Assembly: GCF_009689005.1 (NCBI RefSeq) | Contig: NZ_AP021879.1 | Location: 6,357,724 to 6,421,723, forward strand | Source of the DNA: Desulfosarcina ovata subsp. ovata | GTDB taxonomy: Bacteria; Desulfobacterota; Desulfobacteria; Desulfobacterales; Desulfosarcinaceae | Direction: 5' to 3' | Length of the DNA: 64,000 bases | Shown: in pieces, positions 9,550-17,082 of the stretch | Layout of the letters: each line of letters begins with the position of its first letter | Position numbering within the stretch: position 1 is the stretch's first letter | Notes under the pieces: model-generated | What the model was told of the DNA's origin: nothing | What the model saw: only the letters and a program-made list of their open reading frames with translations | Database searches by the model: none | Translations under genes and position numbers: made by a program

Positions 9550-9921
9550 ATGGCTCGAATCCTTGTTATCGATGATGACGATACGATTCGCCTTTCTCTG
9601 CGTCTGACCTTGGAAGATGCGGATTATGACGTTGCCGAAGCGGCCAATGGGGAGGAGGGGCTCGCCCTGATGCGTGCCGGTTCCTTCGACTTGGTCATTA
9701 CCGATATCTTTATGCCTGAAAAAGAGGGCATCGAGACCATCGACGAAATCCGGCGCAATTATCCCGATACAAAAATCATCTCGATCTCCGGGGGCGGTCG
9801 CATGGATCCGGATGCGTATCTGGATATCGCCGAGCGGGTGGGAGCGGACCAGTCACTAAGCAAACCCTTCGATATCCAGTTGCTGCTGGATATGGTAGCG
9901 AAACTCCTGCAAACCCAATAG
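9550..9921 (+). CDS. Single-domain response regulator, CheY-like
   Basis: This 123-residue stand-alone receiver domain has an acidic pocket VIDDDD at residues 6-11, phosphoacceptor Asp52 within LVITDIFMP, a switch Ser/Thr within IISISGG and the conserved Lys in LSKPFD. There is no output domain. It starts three bases after the HoxU-like stop codon, so it is probably co-transcribed with the NuoE/F/HoxU-like genes. It would act by protein contact after phosphorylation by an unlinked kinase. The receiver call is firm; the partner is unknown. Confidence 0.92.
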   Translation: MARILVIDDDDTIRLSLRLTLEDADYDVAEAANGEEGLALMRAGSFDLVITDIFMPEKEGIETIDEIRRNYPDTKIISISGGGRMDPDAYLDIAERVGADQSLSKPFDIQLLLDMVAKLLQTQ

Positions 9922-9942
9922 CTCGACAAGATCAAAAAAAGG

Positions 9943-10380
9943 TTAATCGAACCGCTTCTCACCGATTGTATCAAGCTGATTGAAAAATTGGTCGGCATCA
10001 AGAAACCCCTCGGGGGTGATGGGAAAGGATGCCATCGTTTCGATCATGGCGTTGCGGATTTTGGTGAATTCGCCCTCGAGTTGTACATAGGGCCTGGCCC
10101 GTTCGTCCTCGAGCAGCCGCATCAGCGCCCCGATGCGAGTCATCAGCGAAAAGAACTTGGACCCCAGGTTGTCGAACTCCCGAGCAATAGCCACGCCAAA
10201 ACGGTTAACCGCATTGTCGGCAAAATGGACGGTCTGAACTTGTCCAGTCTCTTCATCGACGATCTCCAGCCCTTCCCCCGGTGTGTGTGCCAGGGGCATC
10301 TGGTTCAGGGCCGCTGCATTGCCCACCTTCAGGGCATACAACAGTTCGTCGGGTTCGACGGGCATGTTCCACCGGGCCAT
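9943..10380 (-). CDS. Hypothetical protein, 145 residues
   Basis: The start is set at ATG 10380 because AAGGAG lies 8 bases upstream; a longer upstream frame (to 10524) is less likely and overlaps the neighbouring gene. The sequence is soluble, rich in acidic and hydrophobic residues and predicted mostly helical (for example FGVAIAREFDNLGSKFFSLMTRIGALMRLLEDE). I see no cysteine clusters, signal peptide or known motif. It converges on the response-regulator gene and is divergent from a small membrane protein gene. I do not recognise the family. Confidence 0.7.
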   Translation of the reverse strand: MARWNMPVEPDELLYALKVGNAAALNQMPLAHTPGEGLEIVDEETGQVQTVHFADNAVNRFGVAIAREFDNLGSKFFSLMTRIGALMRLLEDERARPYVQLEGEFTKIRNAMIETMASFPITPEGFLDADQFFNQLDTIGEKRFD

Positions 10381-10526
10381 GATGATAAACTCCTTTGGGC
10401 GATTCCTTTTTCCGCCGATACCGTTTAGCGTAGGCGGCCTTTTTCTTTCATCATAGCGGCATGGCTTCCGCCTTGCAACCTTTAACCCGTATTCCCCAAA
10501 CACCGATGGAAAGGAACCCATCATCC

Positions 10527-10919
10527 GTGAAAAAGATCCTTATTTGCTTTGCGGCCGGCTGTCTGGGCGCCCTGGTGAACAGTCTGGTGGTCTGGCAGGC
10601 CGGCGAACTGGGGCTTGCCCGATGGGCCGGTGTGGCCATGGCTCCTGCCCTGAGTGCCCGATGGCTCTACCCGCGGATTGTCTGGGGCGGTCTCTGGGGC
10701 CTGCTCTTCGTGCTGCCGTTTTTGAAATCCCGCGTTCTGCTCAAGGGGACCCTGATCAGTCTGGTCCCCACGGCGGTCCTGCTCTTTTTTCTCTATCCCT
10801 TTAAAATGCACAAGGGCATGCTGGGCATGAACCTGGGCATGTGGACGCCGGTCTTGGTGCTGGTGTATGGTTGGGTATGGGGGGTGACGACGGCGGCGAC
10901 CATCCGTTTTTCCCGATAA
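10527..10919 (+). CDS. Small integral membrane protein, unknown
   Basis: About 130 residues if translation starts at GTG 10527 (AAAGGA about 11 bases before it); in-frame ATGs at 10461 and 10506 would lengthen the N-terminus but have no ribosome-binding site. I count four hydrophobic segments (ILICFAAGCLGALVNSLVVW, IVWGGLWGLLFVLPFL, LISLVPTAVLLFFLY, WTPVLVLVYGWVWGV), so it is an inner-membrane protein. It ends directly before the ribB remnant. No family is recognised; function unknown. Confidence 0.65.
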   Translation: MKKILICFAAGCLGALVNSLVVWQAGELGLARWAGVAMAPALSARWLYPRIVWGGLWGLLFVLPFLKSRVLLKGTLISLVPTAVLLFFLYPFKMHKGMLGMNLGMWTPVLVLVYGWVWGVTTAATIRFSR

Positions 10920-10926
10920 TTTTTCC

Positions 10927-11232
10927 ACCATCCGGGCGGCGGTGGCCGCTGATGCCGGTTCCCACAGTTTGAACAGCCCCGGTCATATTTTCCCGCTGAA
11001 GGCCCGTAGCGGCGGCGTCCTGGAACGTCCCGGCCATACCGAGGCCAGTGTGGACCTGATGGCACTGGCCGGCCTGAAGCCTTGCGGAGTGCTCTGCGAG
11101 CTGACCAACCCGGACGGTACCATGGCGCGCCTTCCCGAAGTGGTGGCCTTTTCGGGAAAACATCAGATGCCCGTTCTCACCATTGCGGACCTGGTGGCCT
11201 ATCGCCGGAGCCTGATGAAAAAGGCGGGGTAA
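10927..11232 (+). pseudogene. ribB: C-terminal remnant of ribB (DHBP synthase)
   Basis: The frame from 10927 encodes TIRAAVAADAGSHSLNSPGH, then PGHTEASVDLMALAGLKPCG and LCELTNPDGTMARLPEVVAF. This is the final 95-100 residues of 3,4-dihydroxy-2-butanone-4-phosphate synthase, a roughly 210-residue riboflavin-biosynthesis enzyme. The N-terminal half, with the acidic metal-binding motif DDEDRENEGD, is absent: the frame is closed by a stop at 10885-10887 and enters the upstream membrane-protein gene. A deletion has probably removed the start. The surviving codons are uncorrupted, so the event looks recent. It cannot be catalytic; a complete copy presumably exists elsewhere. Confidence 0.85.
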
Positions 11233-11278
11233 TCCATTGTCCGGTAGGCCCTCAACCCCATAGATGAGGTTATCTACC

Positions 11279-11917
11279 ATGCGGATCGTCGACCTGAGCC
11301 ATGTTCTTGAAGCGCAAATGCCCCTTTTCCCCGGCACTGAGCCGCCGCGGTTCGCGGACAGCGCCCGCATCGACACCGATGGATACCGGGAAAAACGCAT
11401 TACTTTCAGCGTACATACCGGTACCCATCTGGATGTCCCGGCGCATATCCTCGCAGCCGGAGAGACCTTGGATCAGCTGCCTGTGGAGACCTTCTGCGGT
11501 TTGGCCTTTATTCTGGACCGGTCACGGACGGAGGATGGCCCGATTCAACCGGCCGATCTGGCGGTCCACGAAAAGGCCATTTTGGGATCCGACTACCTGA
11601 TCCTGAACACCGGTTGGAGCCGCTACTGGGGGGGTGCCCGTTATTTTTCCGATTTTCCCGTGGTCAGCCTGGCGGCTGCCGACTGGCTGGCCCATGCCGG
11701 GCTGAAGGGGGTGGGCTTGGATACCCTGTCGGCCGACCCGCTGGATGCACCGGGACTGCCGGTGCACCATCGTTTGCTGGCGGCCGGCATGGTGATTGTG
11801 GAGAACCTGACCAACCTGACCGCGATCCCTGCCGACCGTTTCCTTTTCAGCTGCCTGCCGCTGAATATCAAGGACGGTGATGGTTCGCCCGTGCGGGCCG
11901 TCGCCATACTGCCATGA
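11279..11917 (+). CDS. Cyclase-family metal-dependent hydrolase (kynurenine formamidase-like)
   Basis: This 212-residue protein belongs to the cyclase family (Pfam PF04199). The diagnostic metal-binding motif HTGTHLDVPAH is at residues about 46-56, with further family features IVDLSHVLEAQMPLFPG at the N-terminus and GVGLDTLSADP near residue 148. Members hydrolyse formyl-kynurenine, isatin or related amides with a manganese or zinc site. I chose ATG 11279 because GAGG lies 9 bases upstream; an in-frame ATG at 11264 is less well placed. With no tryptophan-catabolic genes nearby the substrate cannot be assigned. Confidence 0.88.
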   Translation: MRIVDLSHVLEAQMPLFPGTEPPRFADSARIDTDGYREKRITFSVHTGTHLDVPAHILAAGETLDQLPVETFCGLAFILDRSRTEDGPIQPADLAVHEKAILGSDYLILNTGWSRYWGGARYFSDFPVVSLAAADWLAHAGLKGVGLDTLSADPLDAPGLPVHHRLLAAGMVIVENLTNLTAIPADRFLFSCLPLNIKDGDGSPVRAVAILP

Positions 11918-12122
11918 AGACCGGCATGCCGCCTTCGGCGTGGAGGCTGCCCAGGAAATCGAGGACCGGGTCGCCACCATGGGGCGGCGTCCTTTCTGCA
12001 AACGGCTCAATGCGGATGCCAATGCCCTGGCCCGGGAGATCATCGACGCGGTCAAACAGAGCGAAATCCAATTCGACCGGCAAAGCGGCCATGGCGCCCT
12101 GGACGGCGCCGATTTCCAATAG
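11877..12122 (+). pseudogene. Possible remnant ORF of unknown origin
   Basis: A frame reading EAAQEIEDRVATMGRRPFCK, then ADANALAREIIDAVKQSEIQFD, has protein-like composition and GC-rich third positions from about 11920 to its stop at 12122. However, its only start (GTG 11877) lies within the cyclase gene, and an ATG overlapping the cyclase stop (11914) is in a different frame. This looks like a 5'-truncated or frameshifted C-terminal fragment. It lies beside the rlpA remnant, in a stretch where several genes have lost their 5' ends. I do not recognise the parent family. Confidence 0.35.
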
Positions 12123-12169
12123 AAATCAAGTGTATTTGGGCATTGGAGAAAGGGAGAAGGCTGTGGGAT

Positions 12170-12406
12170 TCAGCCTTCCAGCTCCACCGTTTCCACCCGT
12201 ACCCGGGCGGTCCCCTGGTCGTAAAACCCCAGGCGTTTGGCCGCGCCGGCACTCAGGTCGATGATGCGGCCGGCCACGAAGGGGCCCCGGTCGTTGACCC
12301 GCACGACGATGCTGCGCCGGTTGGAGAGGTTGGTAACGCGAACGAAAATGGGAAGGGGCAGATGCTTGTGGGCGGCGCTGAGGCCATTGACCCCTAATGG
12401 ACACAC
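12170..12406 (-). pseudogene. rlpA: RlpA-like double-psi beta-barrel remnant
   Basis: The 78-residue frame carries the distal part of the RlpA barrel: NGLSAAHKHLPLPIFVRVTN, RRSIVVRVNDRGPFVAGRII and DLSAGAAKRLGF. The proximal part (the A-S-W-Y-G...G-x-x-T-A-N-G-E segment), signal peptide and lipobox are absent; the first usable codon (GTG 12406) is only ten bases from the stop of the FabH-like gene upstream on this strand. RlpA proteins are septal lytic transglycosylases acting on denuded glycan. This copy lacks an export signal and part of the fold and is almost certainly non-functional. Confidence 0.75.
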
Positions 12407-12415
12407 CGAACACCG

Positions 12416-13552
12416 TCAGCGCTTGCGCACCACCAGGCTGCCGACGGAATAGCCTGCCCCAAAGGAACAGATCACCCCGTGGTCGCCGGGCTGAAGGTCT
12501 GCGTGGTACAGGTGAAAGGCGATCAGAGAGCCGGCCGAGGCGGTGTTGGCATAACGGTCCAGCACAATCGGTGCTTCGTCGAAGGTGGCCTCACGTCCGA
12601 TCAGCTTGGTGCAGATCATTTGGTTCATGCGGATGTTGGCCTGGTGCAGCCACCAGCGTTTGATGTCGGGCACGCTCAGTCCATGCCGGTCGATATGATC
12701 GGCCATGTGCCGGATGGCCAGGGGGCAGACCTCTTTGAAGACTCGGCGACCATTCTGGTGAAACAACTTGTCGGGCCCGAAGGGGGCCACATCATTGGCC
12801 CGGCTGAGGTGGCCGAAATTGGAGCGCACGTTGCTGGAAAAACGGGTCTGAGCCTGAACGCCGAGGATATCGAAGCTGTGCCGGCCCGTGCAGGTGTCGG
12901 CGCGTTCGACGATGGCTGCCGTGGCCACGTCGCCGAAAATAAAATGGCTGTCCCGGTCGCAGTAGTTGACCTGAGGGGTCATCAGTTCCGGATTGATCGC
13001 CAGCACACAGTGGGCCGTGCCGGCCGCTACCATCTCGTAGGCGCGGTGCAGTCCGAAGGTCGCCGCCGAGCAGGCCACCAGCATGTCGAATCCGAAACCG
13101 TCGATGCCAAGAACCGCCTGCACTTCGATGGCAATCGCCGGGTAGGCCCGCTGGGTATAGGCGCATGAGACGATCACCGCATCGATGTCAGCGCCGGTTT
13201 TGCCGGCCGCCGACATGGCCTGCCGCGCCGCTTGAATGGCGATTTCAGCCTGATCGGAGAGAGCTTCTTCCGGTCGTTCCGGGATGATCGGGCGCATGCG
13301 GTCGATGTCCAGGATGCCTTCTTTAACATACACATAGCGCTGTTTGATTCCGGCGGCCTTTTCGATGAAGGCCTCTGACCCCTCGGGCTTGGCGTCCATT
13401 TCGCCAGCGGTGATGGCCTCGGCGTGGGTCTGATTGTATCGGGCGGCCCAGGCGTTGTAGCTGGCGACCAGTTCCTCATTGGTGACGACATTTTCGGGGG
13501 TCCACAGGCCGCTGCCGCTGATAACGACCCGGGGTTGGGCGGATGGTGCCAT
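12416..13552 (-). CDS. Beta-ketoacyl-ACP synthase III-like enzyme
   Basis: This 378-residue thiolase-fold condensing enzyme has the FabH catalytic triad: Cys161 (LVACSAATFG), His303 (LHQANIRMN) and Asn336 (YANTASAG), plus the C-terminal FGAGYSVGSLVV. It is longer than E. coli FabH (317 residues), with an insertion at residues about 28-85, as in the FabH2-type synthases of gammaproteobacteria. It would condense an acyl-CoA primer with a malonyl thioester. The gene stands alone, with an inverted-repeat element immediately upstream (13592-13690) that could affect its promoter. The substrate (short, branched or longer chains) is not predictable. Confidence 0.85.
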   Translation of the reverse strand: MAPSAQPRVVISGSGLWTPENVVTNEELVASYNAWAARYNQTHAEAITAGEMDAKPEGSEAFIEKAAGIKQRYVYVKEGILDIDRMRPIIPERPEEALSDQAEIAIQAARQAMSAAGKTGADIDAVIVSCAYTQRAYPAIAIEVQAVLGIDGFGFDMLVACSAATFGLHRAYEMVAAGTAHCVLAINPELMTPQVNYCDRDSHFIFGDVATAAIVERADTCTGRHSFDILGVQAQTRFSSNVRSNFGHLSRANDVAPFGPDKLFHQNGRRVFKEVCPLAIRHMADHIDRHGLSVPDIKRWWLHQANIRMNQMICTKLIGREATFDEAPIVLDRYANTASAGSLIAFHLYHADLQPGDHGVICSFGAGYSVGSLVVRKR

Positions 13553-13591
13553 ATCGGTCCTTTATGCTCTGCAACGTTCGTGTTGCGTTAG

Positions 13592-13690
13592 TATAGCCTT
13601 CAAGATAATGTTTTTGGGCGGCGTTATCGGCCGTTGCGGTATGGTTTATACAGCTTCCTCCCTCTGGCCTTGCCAAAAACATTATCGTAA
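13592..13690 (-). repeat. Inverted-repeat element (MITE-like), copy 1
   Basis: About 100 bases with near-complementary ends: AAGATAATGTTTTTGG at the left and CCAAAAACATTATC at the right, around a GC-rich core. The core contains CGGCGTTATCGG and CTTCCTCCCTCTGGCCTTGC. The same element occurs at 27304-27410 and 59366-59472 in the opposite orientation. It lies just upstream of the FabH-like gene. It encodes no convincing protein, so it is a miniature, non-autonomous repeat. Confidence 0.85.
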
Positions 13691-14120
13691 AAGCTGATAT
13701 GGTTGAACACTTGTCAAGAGAAAAACCTATCCATACCCAAAAAACTTGGGCCAATAATTTTCATCGAGCGTTTGGATAGAGGCGGGGTCTGCAATAACGA
13801 CGGTAGAGCACTCTGATATTCGCGGGTTGGATACCGCCTGACTAGGCTTCGTCGTGGAGCTGCCTCGGTCTAAAGACGGGAGTTTCGGCCTGAAGGCCTA
13901 TTCCGATAGCTTTTTCGAGGGTTCTCCAAACCGCGACCGCGCCCCTATCCAAAAGCTCGATGGCTATATTTGTTCTTTGATAAAGCCGATCCTTTCTTGA
14001 GCATTTTTAAAATCAATAAGTTCTTTTTCTATTTGCATCATCGATTATAGAGAAGTACTTATCCAGCTTCTTGAGCCGGAGCAACAGTCGCGCTTCTCTC
14101 GCCGTCGCTAATTCCCACCC

Positions 14121-14205
14121 AGCGTGGAAAGTCAGGGCTGTCAAGGCTGCGACCTTAGGGAGCACCCTTTAGGGCTTGGCCTTGATAGGCCTGGGTTTCC
14201 ACGCT
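14121..14205. ncRNA. Long hairpin beside IS110 transposase, candidate bridge-RNA part
   Basis: The outer arms AGCGTGGAAA (14121-14130) and TTTCCACGCT (14196-14205) are perfect complements. Inside them TGTCAAGGC pairs with GCCTTGATA, with CAGG/CCTG also pairing, and the loop carries AGGG/CCCT pairs. The structure ends nine bases before the transposase stop codon, in the non-coding 3' end of the element. It could be part of the bridge RNA of an IS1111-type element or a transcript-ending hairpin (it lacks a T-run). Further hairpin-prone sequence lies at 13840-13915. The pairing is directly visible; the RNA function is inferred. Confidence 0.4.
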
Positions 14206-14213
14206 ATAACAAA

Positions 14214-15332
14214 TCATCTTTCAGCGGCCACGATTGGAACAGCCCGGGCAATGGCCCAGATGAAACCGGCCAACTCGCGTGCAATCGCGGTGATGACCAC
14301 GTTATGGTTTTTGCCCTTTGCAATCAACCTGCGGTAGCGGTGGCATAGTCGTAGCTGTGCATTCCAGGCAATATCCAAAACATCGTCCGGCAAGCCTTCC
14401 TGGCGTTTACGGATCGCCTTACTTTTCCGGGCCGGCATACGATAGGCCTGAGCCGATTCGATCAACGTCCTGCGGGCATGGGTATTGCCGGTTTTGGTAA
14501 TGGGGCCTTTTTTGATGGTGCCACCGCTTGAATGCTCCGATGGGATCAGACCCAAATAGGCCATCAGCTGTGCCGGCGTATCGAAACGGCTCAGATCCCC
14601 CAGTTCAGCGACGACGGTCACCGCGCTGAGCAAAGAAATCCCCCTGAGCGCTTGCAGAGCCTCGATAACCGGAAGCAGTCGACTGGTTTGGCAACATTGC
14701 TCAATCGCTTTTTCGATGCGCTTAACGCGGGCCTCATGGTCTTCCATGGCGTCCAGGTATTCGGTAAGGGCAATATGCTGGGCAGGATGCTGCATTTTCA
14801 GCTCCGCCAGCCAATTTAAATGAGCTTTACCCCATTTGCTTTTACCTGGATAACTGATTCCTTGTCGCAATAAAAAGGCATTGATCTGTTGTTTGACTTT
14901 GCGGAGCGATATTTGGATGTCTTTTCGTGCACGTACCAGGTCACGAAGCGCTTCATCGGCCTGATCGGGGACATACACCGGCGTCAGTTCTCCGGAACGG
15001 TGGAGCGTCGCCAGGTGGGTTGCATCACGGCGATCATTCTTAACCCGATCACCTGTTTTTTTGGGGATCAACGCTGGAGCAACGACAACGCAATCGATCC
15101 CCTTGCTTGTTAAATGCCTATAGATCGGATATCCGCACGGACCTGCTTCGTAAACACAATGCAATTCGGCGTTTTGTGAAATCAGTTTTCGCATGACGTT
15201 ATCAATCTGCCCCAGGTCGTTGCTGATTTTTCCATACACTCGAACGTTTCCGTCACGTCCTTCATCGGCGATAGCAATGGTAATCGAATCTTTGTGGACA
15301 TCTAAACCAACATACTTTACTATCTTGTTCAT
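14214..15332 (-). CDS. IS110-family transposase (RuvC-like DEDD recombinase)
   Basis: This 372-residue recombinase starts at ATG 15332, with AGGAGG about 8 bases upstream. The N-terminal RuvC-like DEDD domain is visible as YVGLDVHKDSI (Asp11), VYEAGPCGYPIYRHL and KNDRRDATHLATL. The C-terminal Transposase_20 domain includes LRGISLLSAVTVVAELGD, then AYLGLIPSEHSSGGTIKKG and GNTHARRTLIE, followed by the catalytic-serine region. These enzymes excise and insert the element guided by a bridge RNA. The frame is complete, so the element may still be active. Confidence 0.95.
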   Translation of the reverse strand: MNKIVKYVGLDVHKDSITIAIADEGRDGNVRVYGKISNDLGQIDNVMRKLISQNAELHCVYEAGPCGYPIYRHLTSKGIDCVVVAPALIPKKTGDRVKNDRRDATHLATLHRSGELTPVYVPDQADEALRDLVRARKDIQISLRKVKQQINAFLLRQGISYPGKSKWGKAHLNWLAELKMQHPAQHIALTEYLDAMEDHEARVKRIEKAIEQCCQTSRLLPVIEALQALRGISLLSAVTVVAELGDLSRFDTPAQLMAYLGLIPSEHSSGGTIKKGPITKTGNTHARRTLIESAQAYRMPARKSKAIRKRQEGLPDDVLDIAWNAQLRLCHRYRRLIAKGKNHNVVITAIARELAGFIWAIARAVPIVAAER

Positions 15333-15449
15333 GGCCTGCCTCCTTGATTTTGGCTCTGTAGTTAGGTTTTTTACGGACCGCTCACTATAACCCACGTTTT
15401 CAAGGTTTGGCAGGCCTTTTTATTGCCGTCTTGGTTAACGTTCAACCAT

Positions 15450-15465
15450 ATTGTCTATAGACAAT
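15450..15465. promoter_or_regulatory. Perfect 16-bp palindrome near IS110 end
   Basis: ATTGTCTATAGACAAT is fully self-complementary. The core TTGT-N6-ACAA resembles operator half-sites of GntR/FadR-type repressors. It lies just outside the IS110 recombinase 5' end, about 245 bases upstream of the marR gene. It may be an operator of the MarR/WrbA locus or a target-site or element-end feature of the IS. No direct evidence separates these. Confidence 0.35.
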
Positions 15466-15667
15466 GCCTTTTCGCATTGGATCAATGCGGTTGTCGACCT
15501 GCCTTTACACCAGAATGCCCATGAACGCCACCTCAAAGGGCAGATGGGCAAAGTTTTTGGTCGTTCCGGATCTCTACTTATGGGTAACAAAATCCGGGCC
15601 ATCCGGCAACGGTTGACGCTGTATCAAGGGCCTGCTGAAGGTTGGCCGCGGGTTAAAAAAAAGCTGG

Positions 15668-15691
15668 ATATATCTTGACATCAAGATATAT
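15668..15691. promoter_or_regulatory. Candidate MarR operator upstream of marR-wrbA
   Basis: There is a perfect inverted repeat with 11-base arms, ATATATCTTGA and TCAAGATATAT, separated by CA. It ends 19 bases before the ATG of the MarR-family gene. This size, symmetry and position are typical of an autoregulatory MarR/OhrR-type operator. I infer that the regulator represses itself and the downstream wrbA gene through this site. Confidence 0.7.
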
Positions 15692-15709
15692 GCGGTTACC
15701 TTTCCGACC

Positions 15710-16144
15710 ATGGAAACAGGATCACACATACGGTTGGTACTGGCCAGGGCGGCCAGCGCCGTCGAAAAAGCGGATCGCACCAGTATTGCTCAATCCGGAT
15801 TGATCCCAAGTGACTTCGGTATCCTCGAGGCCCTGCTGCACAAGGGGCCGCTGCCCATCAACACCATCGGCAGGAAAGTGCTGTTGACCAGCGGGTCGAT
15901 GACCGCGGCGGCCAACCGGCTGATGGCCAGGAACCTGGTCGAACGGATCAAGGATCCTTGCGATGGACGCTCTTTTCAACTGCACCTGACCTCCACCGGG
16001 CGCCGACTGATCGAAGGCATTTATGCCAAGCATGCCCGCAACCTTGAATCGATCGCCGCTGTTTTGAGTGACCAGGAACGCTGTGAGCTGGTCAGGCTGT
16101 TGAAAAAATTGGGCCATCATGCCCAGACGGTGGCCATGGGATGA
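15710..16144 (+). CDS. MarR-family transcriptional regulator
   Basis: This 144-residue winged-helix regulator has the central DNA-binding region INTIGRKVLLTSGSMTAAANRLMARNLVERIKDPCDGRSF (residues about 51-90), with the wing DPCDGRSF (usual form D-x-R-D-x-R). The flanking helices form the dimer interface. No conserved OhrR-type N-terminal cysteine is visible, so a ligand-responsive or non-thiol mechanism is likelier. A perfect inverted repeat lies 19 bases upstream, and a WrbA-type quinone reductase follows 97 bases downstream, suggesting control of a quinone or redox-stress response. Confidence 0.9.
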   Translation: METGSHIRLVLARAASAVEKADRTSIAQSGLIPSDFGILEALLHKGPLPINTIGRKVLLTSGSMTAAANRLMARNLVERIKDPCDGRSFQLHLTSTGRRLIEGIYAKHARNLESIAAVLSDQERCELVRLLKKLGHHAQTVAMG

Positions 16145-16241
16145 CAACCGGACGGGCAATGGCTGAACCGGAAACGATTTTTTCTGTTCGTTCATGGAAT
16201 ACACCGACAAGAAATAGAATGATTTGAAGGAGAAGACGATT

Positions 16242-16853
16242 ATGAAAGTACTGATTGCATATTACTCAACCTATGGTCATGTTCATCAAATGGCAGAAGC
16301 CATTGCCGAAGGCGTAAGGGACGTCGACGGCGCCGAGGCGATTCTGCGCCGCGTTCCCGAAACCCTTCCCCAGGGGGTCCTGGAGCAGATGGGCGCCCTC
16401 GAGGCGCAGAAGGCCTTTGCGCATGTTCCGGTCTGTACCGTCGAAGAACTGGCCGAAGCCGATGCCGTGATCCTCGGTACGCCGACCCGCTTCGGCAACA
16501 TGTGTGGCCAGATGCGTCAATTTCTGGATGCCACCGGACAGCTCTGGGCCAGCGGCGCCCTGATCGGCAAGGTAGGCAGTGTTTTCACCAGCACGGCAAC
16601 CCAGCACGGCGGCCAGGAAGCGACCCTGTTGTCCACCCACATTTCGCTGCTTCACCACGGCTTTGTTATTGTGGGCCTGCCCTATGCCTTCCAGGGCCAG
16701 ATGCGCATCGACGAGGTTACCGGGGGATCCCCCTACGGCGCGTCAACCATCGCCGGTGGCCAGGGAGAGCGCCTGCCCAGTGAAAACGAACTGGCCGGAG
16801 CCAGATTCCAGGGCAAACATGTCGCCCAGATCGCGGCCAAGCTGAAAGGGTAG
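16242..16853 (+). CDS. wrbA: WrbA-type NAD(P)H:quinone oxidoreductase
   Basis: This 203-residue flavodoxin-like protein starts at ATG 16242, preceded by GAAGGAG. An FMN-binding N-terminal loop (YYSTYGHVHQMAEAIAEG), the motif GTPTRFGNMCGQMRQFLD (residues about 78-95), STATQHGGQE and GGSPYGASTIAG identify WrbA. Such tetrameric enzymes reduce quinones by two electrons, avoiding radical formation. The position behind a MarR regulator fits induction by quinones or oxidative stress. A strong terminator follows at 16920. Confidence 0.95.
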   Translation: MKVLIAYYSTYGHVHQMAEAIAEGVRDVDGAEAILRRVPETLPQGVLEQMGALEAQKAFAHVPVCTVEELAEADAVILGTPTRFGNMCGQMRQFLDATGQLWASGALIGKVGSVFTSTATQHGGQEATLLSTHISLLHHGFVIVGLPYAFQGQMRIDEVTGGSPYGASTIAGGQGERLPSENELAGARFQGKHVAQIAAKLKG

Positions 16854-16919
16854 CAAGACGGTACCGTTGGTGCACGGATTCCACGCTAAAAACAAAAAAC
16901 AATCATGATCCATTGATTG

Positions 16920-16955
16920 CCGGGGGGGACCGCCAGGTTCCCCCCGGTTTTTTTT
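16920..16955 (+). terminator. Rho-independent terminator after wrbA
   Basis: A GC-rich hairpin (CCGGGGGGGA pairing with TTCCCCCCGG around a short loop) is followed directly by eight T residues (16948-16955). It lies about 65 bases past the wrbA stop and should end the marR-wrbA transcript. Confidence 0.92.
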
Positions 16956-17082
16956 GCCATCGGGGTTGCCGGCACGGTTCGTGGCAAGGCCAACCCCGGT
17001 GCGTCATTGGATTTGCGAATCGGAGCGCGAAGTGATAGATTGTCTCTTCCTCAATTATAAATGATGAAACGGAGATCGCTCC

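Larger units (their letters stand above)
13700..15450 (-). mobile_element. IS110-family insertion element (approximate limits)
   Basis: A complete IS110-type recombinase gene (14214-15332) is flanked by a short non-coding 5' end (about 100 bases) and a long, structured non-coding 3' stretch (about 500 bases, 13700-14213). A long non-coding segment downstream of the recombinase is the arrangement expected of the IS1111 subgroup, whose bridge RNA maps there. I could not define terminal repeats or exact ends by eye, so the limits are estimates. Confidence 0.6.

Noticed and set aside
13476..13754. ORFs reading through the inverted-repeat element (for example FLARPEGGSC on one strand, FLGGVIGR on the other)
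   Set aside because: All three element copies give different short frames on both strands; the conservation is at DNA level, so these are not proteins.
15451..15678. 75-residue plus-strand ORF upstream of marR
   Set aside because: No ribosome-binding site, no recognisable family, and it runs into the marR operator region; treated as chance or an element remnant.
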